64,000 bases of DNA. Origin: Thermococcus cleftensis. GTDB lineage: Archaea; Methanobacteriota_B; Thermococci; Thermococcales; Thermococcaceae. The stretch spans positions 966,322-1,030,321 of the forward strand of contig NC_018015.1 of assembly GCF_000265525.1 (NCBI RefSeq), in the 5' to 3' direction. Below, piece after piece: positions 1 to 7,208 of this stretch. How positions within the stretch are numbered: the first letter of the stretch is position 1; the number at the start of each line of letters is the position of its first letter. Below the pieces are notes generated by a model. That model saw only the letters and a list, made by a program, of their open reading frames with translations. It was not told the DNA's origin and searched no databases. The position numbers and the translations under genes were made by a program.

Positions 1-360
1 ATAAAAGCCCCCCACGAGATAGGAGAAACGGAAGGCTACGTGAGCCTCGCGAGGATAAAGCCCTTTATCCTGAGCCAGGTTGAGGGGAAGGACTTCCAGC
101 TGGCCTCGGAGTACGCCCTGGCGGAGAGCTTCGGAACCCACTACCCCTACCCCAACCTGCCCGAGGAGAAGCTCGAGGCCGTGAAGGAGCTCGAGAAGTA
201 CAGGATAAGGCTCTACCACCGGGAGGGCACCGCGGTCTTCAACGTCGATGACTGGAAGCTCGAGGAGGTTGAATCGGAGGCGGAGGACTTCGAGAGAAAG
301 GCCAGGAGGCTGATACTCAGGCACCTGAGCCTCCTCACCGGCGGGAGGGTGGCCAGGTGA
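1..360 (+). CDS. C-terminal fragment of an unrecognised protein (5' end outside window)
   Basis: The frame is open from the first base, so a GTG at position 40 is unlikely to be the real start; what is seen is the last ~119 residues of a longer protein. It contains a proline/tyrosine-rich stretch (HYPYPNLPEEKLEAV) followed by a short beta-like segment (AVFNVDDWKLEEVE) and a basic C-terminal helix. It overlaps the next glycosyltransferase gene by 4 bp (GTGA), so the two are co-translated and probably act together in surface polysaccharide assembly. The C-terminal pattern faintly resembles the tails of alkaline-phosphatase/sulfatase-superfamily proteins found in such loci, but this is a guess; no catalytic residues lie in the visible part. 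Confidence 0.6.
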   Translation: MKAPHEIGETEGYVSLARIKPFILSQVEGKDFQLASEYALAESFGTHYPYPNLPEEKLEAVKELEKYRIRLYHREGTAVFNVDDWKLEEVESEAEDFERKARRLILRHLSLLTGGRVAR

Positions 361-1241
361 GACCGGCTGTTTCGGTCATAATCCCAACCTACAACAGGGA
401 CAGGCTCCTCAGGAGGGCAATAGAGAGCGTATTAAACCAGAGTTTCGACGACTTCGAGGTGCTCGTGGTGGACGGCGCCAGGAGCGAATCGACGAGGGAA
501 CTCATCAGGTCTTTCGGGGACGGGCGCCTGAGGTACGTTCCCCAGCGGGGAAAGGGCATAGCCAACGCCCGCAACCTCGGCGTTTTGAAGGCCCGGGGGA
601 AGTTCATAGCCTTCCTCGACGATGACGACCGCTGGCGGGAGGACAAGCTCGAGCTCCAGATGGAGGCCTTCAGGGAGCTCCCCGGGGACTACGGGCTGAT
701 CTACACGGCATTTACCTACTACTACCTGGAGCGGGGAAGGATCCTGGGGATAAAGCACCCCAGGGCGAGCGGAGACGTTTACGGACACATGCTGAGGGAC
801 AACATAACCGGGACGTCCACGATAATGGTGAGGCGCGAGTGCTTCAGGAGGGCGGGACTTTTCAGGGAGAGCTTCCCGACCTGCGAGGACTGGGACATGT
901 GGCTGAGAATGGCCAAGCTGTGCCGCTTCGGAGCGATAGACGAGCCGCTGGTAGACTATTCCATTCACTCGGGCCAGTTCTCCTTCGCCAAGTACCTGGC
1001 GGGGAGGTACAGAATGATAGAGGAGCACGGGGACATAAGGCACGACCCCCGGGTTCTGAGCTATCACCTCCTTCAGATAGGGATACTGAAGCTCTTCGGC
1101 GGCGACAGGAGCGGGGCAAAGGAGATATTGACCGCGTTCAGGCTGAACCCGACGATGAGGGGCAACCTGTCCGACGTTATCCGCTCCCTCCTCGACGTCA
1201 GAACCAAGGTGTACATACTCAAGTTCCTTGGGCGGCTTTAG
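357..1241 (+). CDS. Family 2 (GT-A) glycosyltransferase
   Basis: A 294-residue protein starting at GTG 357 inside the stop of the upstream gene. Residues ~3-110 form a classical GT-A nucleotide-sugar binding domain: the strand/turn VSVIIPTYNRDR at the N-terminus, the GKGIANARNLG helix near residue 65 and the metal-binding DDDD motif (AFLDDDDRW) near residue 90. GT2 enzymes transfer a sugar from a nucleotide-diphosphate donor to a lipid-linked or glycan acceptor on the cytoplasmic face of the membrane. No membrane span is visible. The context, as last gene of an operon entering from the left, suggests cell-surface glycan or protein N-glycan synthesis; donor and acceptor cannot be read from sequence. 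Confidence 0.9.
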   Translation: MRPAVSVIIPTYNRDRLLRRAIESVLNQSFDDFEVLVVDGARSESTRELIRSFGDGRLRYVPQRGKGIANARNLGVLKARGKFIAFLDDDDRWREDKLELQMEAFRELPGDYGLIYTAFTYYYLERGRILGIKHPRASGDVYGHMLRDNITGTSTIMVRRECFRRAGLFRESFPTCEDWDMWLRMAKLCRFGAIDEPLVDYSIHSGQFSFAKYLAGRYRMIEEHGDIRHDPRVLSYHLLQIGILKLFGGDRSGAKEILTAFRLNPTMRGNLSDVIRSLLDVRTKVYILKFLGRL

Positions 1242-1291
1242 CCCGATTACTTTTTAAACTCAGCTCGAAAACGCTCTATTAGGTGGCCCAA

Positions 1292-2425
1292 ATGAACAGC
1301 ACACTGATGGCAGTCATCGTCGGAATCATCGCCTTCTGGATGATCCTATACGCCCTCTTCGGGAGGAGAGAAGAGAGGGAAGAGGGCCTCACCGTGGACA
1401 TGTTCATCGCCATGTGGAGAACCAAGAAGCTCCTGGGGTTCATAGACAGACTCTCCAGTAAAAACAGGCGCTTCTGGAAGGTCTACGCGGACGTTGGGAT
1501 AGCCCTCGGCTTCATGGGAATGGTCTACGTCTTCTACGCTCTATTCAAGACCGCAGTTAGGGCTGTACAGACCGGTGGCGAGGGGAGCGGGGTTCAGCTC
1601 GTTATCCCCGGCGTTACTATACCCCTCTCCTACGGACTCATCGCCCTCGCCGTCGTGATGGTGGTTCACGAGCTCAGCCATGGGGTGGTGGCCCGGGCCG
1701 AGGGACTTCCACTCAAATCTGTCGGCCTGGTCCTCCTGGCCGTGATCCCCGGCGCCTTCGTCGAGCCTGACGAGGAGGAGCTATCCAAGGCCCCCCTGCG
1801 CTCGAGGCTCCGTGTTTACGGTGCTGGTTCACTGGCCAACGTGGCCACCGCCCTGCTGGCAGTTCTGATACTCAATTTCGCCATATCCCCAGTCCTCCAG
1901 CCCTCGGGAATCCTCGTATCCGGGGTCCTCGATGACGGTCCTGCCTACGGTCTTCTCCAGAAGGGGGACGTGATAATAGCGATGGACGGGCAGCAGATAA
2001 AGGATATGGAGGAGTTCATCAACTTCATGAACACCACCAAGCCCGGCCAGGTGATAACGCTCACCGTGCTCAGGGACGGAAGGGAGATTAACCTCCAGCT
2101 GAAGCTTGGAGCCCACCCGGACAATCCGGAGAAGGGTTACATCGGGATCTACCCCGCCCAGAACGTGGTCTCGAAGGTTGGAGCCGACTGGCTCGTGCTC
2201 CCGCTGTTCTTCACGTTCTACTGGATATACGTGCTCAACATAGGCATAGGGCTGATGAACCTCTTCCCGCTCGTTCCTCTGGACGGCGGGAGAATGCTGG
2301 ACGATGTTCTCAAGGAGTACCTGCCCGAGAGGATAGTGCAGCCCATCAGATACTTCACCATCGGAGTGGGCCTTTTCCTGCTGGCCCTCAACGTCCTTCC
2401 GGCACTGAGGAGCCTCATCGGCTGA
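1292..2425 (+). CDS. Site-2 protease-like M50 zinc metallopeptidase with PDZ domain
   Basis: A 377-residue polytopic membrane protein. ATG 1292 is preferred over GTG 1283 because AGGTGG at 1281-1286 then lies 5 nt upstream. The zinc motif HELSH (HExxH) lies near residue 126 in a membrane segment. A PDZ domain follows (GPAYGLLQKGDVIIAMDGQ), then the third-ligand segment NLFPLVPLDGGRM (LDG motif). M50/S2P enzymes cut within transmembrane helices, typically to release membrane-anchored regulators or clear signal peptides. Substrate is unknown and no anti-sigma-like neighbour is present. A TATA-like ctttttaaac lies near 1250, so it is probably transcribed alone. Confidence 0.92.
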   Translation: MNSTLMAVIVGIIAFWMILYALFGRREEREEGLTVDMFIAMWRTKKLLGFIDRLSSKNRRFWKVYADVGIALGFMGMVYVFYALFKTAVRAVQTGGEGSGVQLVIPGVTIPLSYGLIALAVVMVVHELSHGVVARAEGLPLKSVGLVLLAVIPGAFVEPDEEELSKAPLRSRLRVYGAGSLANVATALLAVLILNFAISPVLQPSGILVSGVLDDGPAYGLLQKGDVIIAMDGQQIKDMEEFINFMNTTKPGQVITLTVLRDGREINLQLKLGAHPDNPEKGYIGIYPAQNVVSKVGADWLVLPLFFTFYWIYVLNIGIGLMNLFPLVPLDGGRMLDDVLKEYLPERIVQPIRYFTIGVGLFLLALNVLPALRSLIG

Positions 2426-2471
2426 GGCTTAACTTTTTTAACACCTTTTTCAACCCGGAACGGGTGAAAAA

Positions 2472-3443
2472 ATGAAGTGCTCCAAGTGCAACCGGCCAGC
2501 GGTTTACCACGCACGCTACACCGGGCGGTACTACTGCCACAGGCACTTCAACGAGATGGTCGAGAAGAAGTTCAAGGAGACGGTGAAGAAGTACCGCCTA
2601 ATCGAGAAGGGCGAGAGGATAGCGGTCGGCGTTAGCGGCGGAAAGGACAGCGTCGTTCTGCTTCACCTCCTCGCGAAGCTCCGCGAGAAGTTCCCCTTCG
2701 AGTTAGTTGCGGTGACAATCGATGAGGGCATAGCTGGCTATAGGCCGCCGAGCGTTGAGATAGCGAGGAGGAACGCGGAGAAGCTCGGGATAGAGCACAG
2801 GATTTATTCCTTCAAGGAATACATCGGCTTCACCCTCGACGAGACGGTGGAGATAATGGGGAGCTTCGAGAGGGGGGAAAGGGTTGGTGCCTGCTCCTAC
2901 TGCGGCGTCTGGAGGCGCTGGCTTCTGAACTACGCGGCCAAAGACGTCGAGGCCGATAAATTAGCTGTGGGCCACAACCTCGACGACGAGGTGCAGATGT
3001 TCATCATGAACATCCTCAGGGGAGACATAGCGAGACTGGGAAGAACCGGGCCCTACTACGAGGAGATACACCCCGAACTAGTTCCCAGGATAAAGCCGCT
3101 CCGTGAAATTCCCGAGAAGGAGATAGTCCTCTACGCGGTTCTGAACGGCATAGAGGTCGACCTGAGCGAGTGTCCCTACGCGGTAGAAGCCTTCAGAGCT
3201 GAGATTAGGGACTGGCTCAACGAGATGGAGGAGAGACACCCAGGAACGAAGTACCAGATACTAAGGAGCTACGACAAGCTCTTCCCGCTCATAGCGAAGA
3301 CCTACACCAAAAAGACGAGCGAGCTGAACCGCTGCAGGATATGCGGCCAGCCGACGACGGGGGAGATATGCAAGGCCTGTCAGTTCAGGTTACAGGTTGA
3401 GAGGAAGGCGAGGGAGAGGGGACTGACGTTCAGAGTGGATTAA
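2472..3443 (+). CDS. ttuA: TtuA/Ncs6-family tRNA 2-thiolation enzyme
   Basis: A 323-residue PP-loop ATPase of the TIGR00269 family. An N-terminal zinc finger (CSKC ... CHRH) is followed by the PP-loop SGGKDS near residue 55 that adenylates the tRNA uridine. Cys residues in ACSYCGVW (~residues 137-140) and SECPYA (~230) match the three ligands of the catalytic Fe-S cluster in TtuA, and a C-terminal zinc ribbon (CRICG ... CKAC) completes the fold. TtuA makes 2-thioribothymidine at position 54, which stabilises tRNA in hyperthermophiles. Thermococcales carry more than one paralogue, so the exact target (U54 versus wobble U34) is inferred. The start follows gggtga and a TATA-like ctttttta upstream. 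Confidence 0.88.
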   Translation: MKCSKCNRPAVYHARYTGRYYCHRHFNEMVEKKFKETVKKYRLIEKGERIAVGVSGGKDSVVLLHLLAKLREKFPFELVAVTIDEGIAGYRPPSVEIARRNAEKLGIEHRIYSFKEYIGFTLDETVEIMGSFERGERVGACSYCGVWRRWLLNYAAKDVEADKLAVGHNLDDEVQMFIMNILRGDIARLGRTGPYYEEIHPELVPRIKPLREIPEKEIVLYAVLNGIEVDLSECPYAVEAFRAEIRDWLNEMEERHPGTKYQILRSYDKLFPLIAKTYTKKTSELNRCRICGQPTTGEICKACQFRLQVERKARERGLTFRVD

Positions 3444-3454
3444 GTGAACGGGTG

Positions 3455-3495
3455 TTTATAAAGGGTTGTTCAGTATACTAAACAACCTTTATAAA
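3455..3495. promoter_or_regulatory. 41-bp near-perfect palindrome overlapping an ATPase promoter
   Basis: The stretch begins TTTATAAAGGGTTGTT, has the centre AGTATACT at 3472-3479, and ends AACAACCTTTATAAA. The two arms are complementary except for one mismatch pair beside the centre and one extra G in the left arm. The TTTATAAA at each end looks like an archaeal TATA box; the right one (3488-3495) is about 25 bp before the ATPase start at 3517, which would give a leaderless transcript. It could be an operator for autoregulation, a cruciform or a recombination site. Seen directly; the function is inferred. Confidence 0.75.
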
Positions 3496-3516
3496 GGTTA
3501 AGGGCAAGTGACAACC

Positions 3517-4791
3517 ATGGACGAGAACCTCGCGCGCGTCATAGTTGAGTGGCAGGAGAACTGGACACCGGAGCTCGTTGAGAGGGACTTCGACTTCTCG
3601 CTGGTTCCTGAGAGACCGAAGAAAATCATCACATTCGCGGGCTGCCGGAGGACTGGAAAAACGTACCTCATGTTCCAGCTGATAAACGAGCTCTCGGAGA
3701 AAGTGCCGAGGGAGGATATTTTCTACGTCAACTTTGAGGACGAGAGGCTCGAAAAGAGGACCGAAACACTCACCGAGCTCATCCCAACAATAGAGGAGCT
3801 CTTCGGGAAGAGGGAGCGGCTGTACCTCTTCCTCGACGAGATCCAGAACGTCCCTGGATGGGACTCGTGGGCGAGGAGGGTGAACGACTCCATGAAAAAC
3901 GTCCGCCTCTTCCTGAGCGGTTCCTCCTCAAAGCTATCGAGCAGGGAGATACCCACGTCGCTGAGGGGACGGGCGCTCACCTTTGAAGTGTTCCCCCTGA
4001 GCTTCCGGGAGTTCCTCCGCTTCAAAAGGTTTGAAGTACCCCACAACGTCGGCCTCAGCGGAAAAAAGGCCCAGCTCCTGAACCTCCTGAGGGAGTACAT
4101 CCTCTACGGGGGGTTCCCAGAGGTGGTACTGACGGACGACAGGCGCATAAAGGGCCTCATAGTCAGGGACTACTTCAACACTATCATAGCCCTCGACGTC
4201 ATCGAGAGGTACAGGGTGCGTAACCCCGAGGAGCTCAGGGCCTTCATACGGCTCCTCCTCAACTCTGAGTACTTCAGCCTGAGCAAGATGGAGAGAACCA
4301 TGAGAAGCCTCGGCTACGCTGTGAGCAAGGCCACGCTCTCGAACTACCTCAACCACCTGAGGGAGTGCTACTTCGCCTTTCCCGTGGAGGTTTACTCCCC
4401 AAAGGTCAGGCTGAGGATACAGCACCCGAAGAAGATATACTTCGTGGACACGTCCTTCACCACCTTCCTGAGCGTGAGGTTCAGCGAGAACTTCGGAAGG
4501 CTGATGGAGAACGCGGTCTTCATAGAACTCCTCAGGAGGGGCGGGGAGGTGAACTACGCCCTCGGGAAGGGGTGGGAGGTGGACTTCGTGCTCCCAGAGG
4601 AGGAAACCCTCATTCAGGTGAGCTACGACGTTTCAAACCCCGGGACACTGGACAGGGAGGTGAAGGCACTGAAAAAGGCCATGCGGGAATTCGGCTGGAA
4701 AAACGCCAAGCTGATAACCTGGGAGCGGGAAGGAAAGATAGACGGAATCGAGGTAATTCCCCTGTGGAGGTTCCTGCTTGAAGGTCATTGA
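3517..4791 (+). CDS. Archaeal AAA ATPase with C-terminal DUF4143 domain
   Basis: A 424-residue protein; ATG 3517 fits a leaderless transcript from the TATA box at 3488-3495, with GTG 3508 as the alternative. The N-terminal AAA domain has a Walker A of the form GCRRTGKTYL (~residues 41-50), Walker B LYLFLDEIQ (~105) and a sensor-like FLSGSSS. A winged-helix-like middle precedes the C-terminal DUF4143 part with a PD-(D/E)XK-like pattern (GWEVDFVLP ... LIQVSYD). This family is expanded in Thermococcales and Methanocaldococcales as stand-alone genes; its biological role is unknown. The only associated regulatory signal is the palindrome upstream. It overlaps the next small gene by 14 bp. Confidence 0.9.
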   Translation: MDENLARVIVEWQENWTPELVERDFDFSLVPERPKKIITFAGCRRTGKTYLMFQLINELSEKVPREDIFYVNFEDERLEKRTETLTELIPTIEELFGKRERLYLFLDEIQNVPGWDSWARRVNDSMKNVRLFLSGSSSKLSSREIPTSLRGRALTFEVFPLSFREFLRFKRFEVPHNVGLSGKKAQLLNLLREYILYGGFPEVVLTDDRRIKGLIVRDYFNTIIALDVIERYRVRNPEELRAFIRLLLNSEYFSLSKMERTMRSLGYAVSKATLSNYLNHLRECYFAFPVEVYSPKVRLRIQHPKKIYFVDTSFTTFLSVRFSENFGRLMENAVFIELLRRGGEVNYALGKGWEVDFVLPEEETLIQVSYDVSNPGTLDREVKALKKAMREFGWKNAKLITWEREGKIDGIEVIPLWRFLLEGH

Positions 4792-4975
4792 AACGCCGAT
4801 CCCACTCACCGAGCTTGAGGAACTCGCCAAGAGGGCCGGAGCGGACGTTAAGCTCACCCTCGTCGGAAAGAGCGGGAGGAACGACATCGTCCTCAACAGG
4901 GTTCTCGTTGAAGGCCCGGAGGAAGAAATCGAGCGCTTCATGGAGAAGCTCAGGCTCGCGAGGGCCGGTGGCTGA
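4778..4975 (+). CDS. Small conserved-looking protein of unknown function
   Basis: A 65-residue protein starting at TTG 4778, supported by GGAGGTT at 4766-4772, five nt upstream and inside the end of the ATPase gene. The sequence alternates strands and helices (VKLTLVGKS ... VLVEGPEEEIERFMEKL), resembling a small ACT- or ferredoxin-like beta-alpha-beta unit, but I do not recognise a family. It lies 9 bp upstream of the CPBP protease gene, so it is probably co-transcribed with it. No signal peptide or membrane helix. Confidence 0.7.
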   Translation: MKVIETPIPLTELEELAKRAGADVKLTLVGKSGRNDIVLNRVLVEGPEEEIERFMEKLRLARAGG

Positions 4976-4984
4976 ATAGGAGAA

Positions 4985-5629
4985 ATGAGGGAAATTCCGG
5001 AGGCCTCTGCCATGATTGACTTCGTCCTTGCACTACTCCTCTGGCTCGCGGTCTTCGTGCCCTCTTCCGTTATAGCGTCCATATCCGCCAGAAAGAGCCC
5101 GAAAAGAGCGGGCTTCATGATGCAGCTGACAATGCTCCTACTTTCCCTGACGGCCATGAAGCTTCTCGGCGGGTTCGAAAGGTTCGGCTTCGTCTGGAGT
5201 GATGCTTACATAGGCCAGGCCTTCGTCCTCGGCTTTGCAATATCGCTCGTCCTCAACCTTTTTGCACCCTCCGAAACCACGCCCGGATTTCTGCCCGAAG
5301 GTGCGCGGAAGTTTTTCCTCCTCCTGCTCCTGGCACCGCTGAGCGAGGAGGCCCTCAACAGGGGGCTCCTTGAAGGCTACCTCCTGAACCACGGCCACTT
5401 CTGGGGCGCGATAACGTTCTCCGCAACCCTCTTTGCCCTCCCCCACTTGATGGCCTTCGATGGGCCCGGGGAAAGGGCCATCGTCCTGAGTGGAGCGTTC
5501 GTCCTCGGCCTCCTAGCGGGTTACATCTTCGCCCTGGGCGGCATAGCCCCGGCCTTCGTTCTCCACTCCTCGGCCAACCTCGCCGGCTTAGCAGTTCTGA
5601 AGTTCAGAGAAAGCCGGGGGTATAAATAG
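4985..5629 (+). CDS. CPBP-family intramembrane metalloprotease (CAAX/Abi type)
   Basis: A 214-residue membrane protein with about six hydrophobic segments. The family signature is complete: EEALNR (EExxxR) near residue 119, FALPHL (FxxxH) near 150 and HSSANL (HxxxN/B) near 196. CPBP enzymes are glutamate-type intramembrane endopeptidases related to Rce1; prokaryotic members process prenylated or bacteriocin-like peptides, protect against self-made peptides, or have unknown targets. ATG 4985 follows AGGAGA closely; ATG 5012, behind GGAGG, is an alternative that would remove nine residues. No peptide substrate gene is obvious next to it. Confidence 0.88.
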   Translation: MREIPEASAMIDFVLALLLWLAVFVPSSVIASISARKSPKRAGFMMQLTMLLLSLTAMKLLGGFERFGFVWSDAYIGQAFVLGFAISLVLNLFAPSETTPGFLPEGARKFFLLLLLAPLSEEALNRGLLEGYLLNHGHFWGAITFSATLFALPHLMAFDGPGERAIVLSGAFVLGLLAGYIFALGGIAPAFVLHSSANLAGLAVLKFRESRGYK

Positions 5630-5660
5630 CAGTGCGCCATACTTTCAACCGGTGGGAGAA

Positions 5661-6275
5661 ATGGAAGAGGTTAGGGAACTGAAGAGCGTCCTTGAGAGGG
5701 TCGAGGGCAAGCTGATAGCGGCGGGGAAGCTCTACGGCGCGATGAGCTTCGCGGTCTGGCTGGCCGTGATGCTGTTATACTACGTGATCATCGGCGTTTT
5801 TGACCTTCCCTGGCAGTTCAACATCGTTTACTGGCCCGTGGCGTTCATACTGGCGATGGGCTTCACGGGAAGGATATGGAGGAGGCTTCAGAAGCTGGGA
5901 ATGGCCACCGGGAAGGAAGTGGAATCATCGACCACCGGCGGAATCCTGATAGCCGTTTCATGGATAACTGGAATCGCCCTCGGGTGGGGGGTTATTCCGA
6001 GGCTGGACCCCGGGGTAAACGCGGAGGCCAGCCTCGCGGTGGGCTTTTTGAGCTTCATAACCCTCTCGGTCTTCGGCATGTGGCTGGTCTTCGCAAAGTA
6101 CAGCGGAGTGGAGCGCGAGATTATACCATCGTTTCTGATTCCCGCCCTGGGAATAGCCCTTGCGGCCAAGATGGAAAGCGGTGCCATGGTCTGGGCGGGC
6201 TTTCTCGTGGCGCTGGGATTCTCGCTCTCTGTGCTGCTGTACATCTACTCAGCCTTCAAGGCGATAGAGCGGTGA
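5661..6275 (+). CDS. Six-span membrane protein paired with a winged-helix regulator
   Basis: A 204-residue protein; ATG 5661 follows GGTGGGA, whereas GTG 5652 would lack spacing. An N-terminal amphipathic or coiled-coil helix (VRELKSVLERVEGKLIAAGK) leads into about six hydrophobic helices. No family is recognised with certainty. The stop is 4 bp before the winged-helix gene at 6280, an arrangement common in Thermococcales, where an HTH regulator is encoded with a membrane partner that may sense the membrane or sequester the regulator. That partnership is inferred from position only. Confidence 0.8.
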   Translation: MEEVRELKSVLERVEGKLIAAGKLYGAMSFAVWLAVMLLYYVIIGVFDLPWQFNIVYWPVAFILAMGFTGRIWRRLQKLGMATGKEVESSTTGGILIAVSWITGIALGWGVIPRLDPGVNAEASLAVGFLSFITLSVFGMWLVFAKYSGVEREIIPSFLIPALGIALAAKMESGAMVWAGFLVALGFSLSVLLYIYSAFKAIER

Positions 6276-6279
6276 TAGA

Positions 6280-6588
6280 ATGGAGGCCCTGCGGGAGCTG
6301 AGCAGGAACCACGTCCTGGGAAATCCCATAAGGCTAGGGATTATGCTCTACCTTCTCCCGAGGGGAAGGGTTCTGTTCAGGGAACTTCTGGACGTTCTCG
6401 ATGTAACCCCCGGAAACCTTGACTCCCACCTCAAGGCCCTTGAAAAAGCGGGCTACGTCGAGCTCTACAAGGTCTTCGCCGACAGACCGAGAACCGCGGT
6501 GAGGATAACCGAGAAGGGGGCGGAGGAAACCGGAGAGTACCTGAGGGCTCTCAGGGAGGTTCTCTCACTCATCTCCCAGGAGGTGTAA
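6280..6588 (+). CDS. Winged-helix (MarR/HTH_34-like) transcriptional regulator
   Basis: A 102-residue single-domain winged helix starting at ATG 6280 after GGTGA. The helix-turn-helix covers ~30-65 (LFRELLDVLDVTPGNLDSHLKALEKAGYVEL), followed by a wing with TAVRITEKG and a C-terminal helix. The pattern 'NPIRLGIMLYLL' at the N-terminus is typical of ArsR/PadR-like archaeal regulators. It is translationally linked to the membrane protein before it and probably controls that small operon. Its 3' end overlaps the convergent membrane gene by 20 bp. Confidence 0.88.
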   Translation: MEALRELSRNHVLGNPIRLGIMLYLLPRGRVLFRELLDVLDVTPGNLDSHLKALEKAGYVELYKVFADRPRTAVRITEKGAEETGEYLRALREVLSLISQEV

Positions 6589-7180
6589 ATGGGTACCCCC
6601 TGCTCGATACCATCAACAGGCCGGACAGTGCCCCGAGTTGTTCCATCAAAACGTCTCTAACCTTGTTGAGGAGCGTTTCTTGAAGGATTCCCTCGGTGAA
6701 GCGGCTTCCAATCCACTCCACGAACTCCCAGCCGATGCCCACAGCGAGGAGAACCACGAAGGAGTAACCCAGCAGCTCCCACCTCCCCAAGTCCGGCCTG
6801 AGGTTCATGAGCACCTCCGTTACAATCAGCCACATCACGAGGCCGCCGAGGAAGTGGCTTATCATGTCCACGTCCCTGAAGGCCACGTTGAAGAGGTCGA
6901 TGTCCGTGAATGGAACGTTCACGAGGGAGGCATGTACTGCCAGGAAAATAGAGGTTACCGCGAGGGTTCCACGGTTGAAGAAAGGGCTCAGCAGGGCGCC
7001 GGCGACACCATCTGGCCTTTCATAGCGGCCGCTGACGCGGTAAAGGAGGAGTATGCAAGCTATCATCCAGCCGGTTCTCAGGATATGGTCCACCCTGCGG
7101 TAGTATATCCCGGTGAGAAAGCCCACCGCGAGCACGACGAGCGAGGTGAAGATAATGTGGGACTCGCGGTTTATAAGCAT
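6569..7180 (-). CDS. YjdF/DUF2238-like polytopic membrane protein
   Basis: A 203-residue integral membrane protein with about six spans. The motif DMISHFLGG near residue 105, followed by GWEFVEW near 150, matches the DxxxHxxGG and WE..E pattern of the DUF2238 (YjdF) family, whose function is unknown. ATG 7180 is favoured over the adjacent GTG 7183. It lies 29 bp downstream of the DUF460 gene on the same strand and is probably transcribed with it. It overlaps the convergent regulator gene by 20 bp. Confidence 0.75.
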   Translation of the reverse strand: MLINRESHIIFTSLVVLAVGFLTGIYYRRVDHILRTGWMIACILLLYRVSGRYERPDGVAGALLSPFFNRGTLAVTSIFLAVHASLVNVPFTDIDLFNVAFRDVDMISHFLGGLVMWLIVTEVLMNLRPDLGRWELLGYSFVVLLAVGIGWEFVEWIGSRFTEGILQETLLNKVRDVLMEQLGALSGLLMVSSRGYPFTPPGR

Positions 7181-7208
7181 CACCAGTCCGGGACGTTTCC
7201 CGAACTAC

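Noticed and set aside
4985-5629. CPBP protease as processing enzyme of the RiPP peptide
   Set aside because: The two loci are 24 kb apart, and nothing but the general family function links them.
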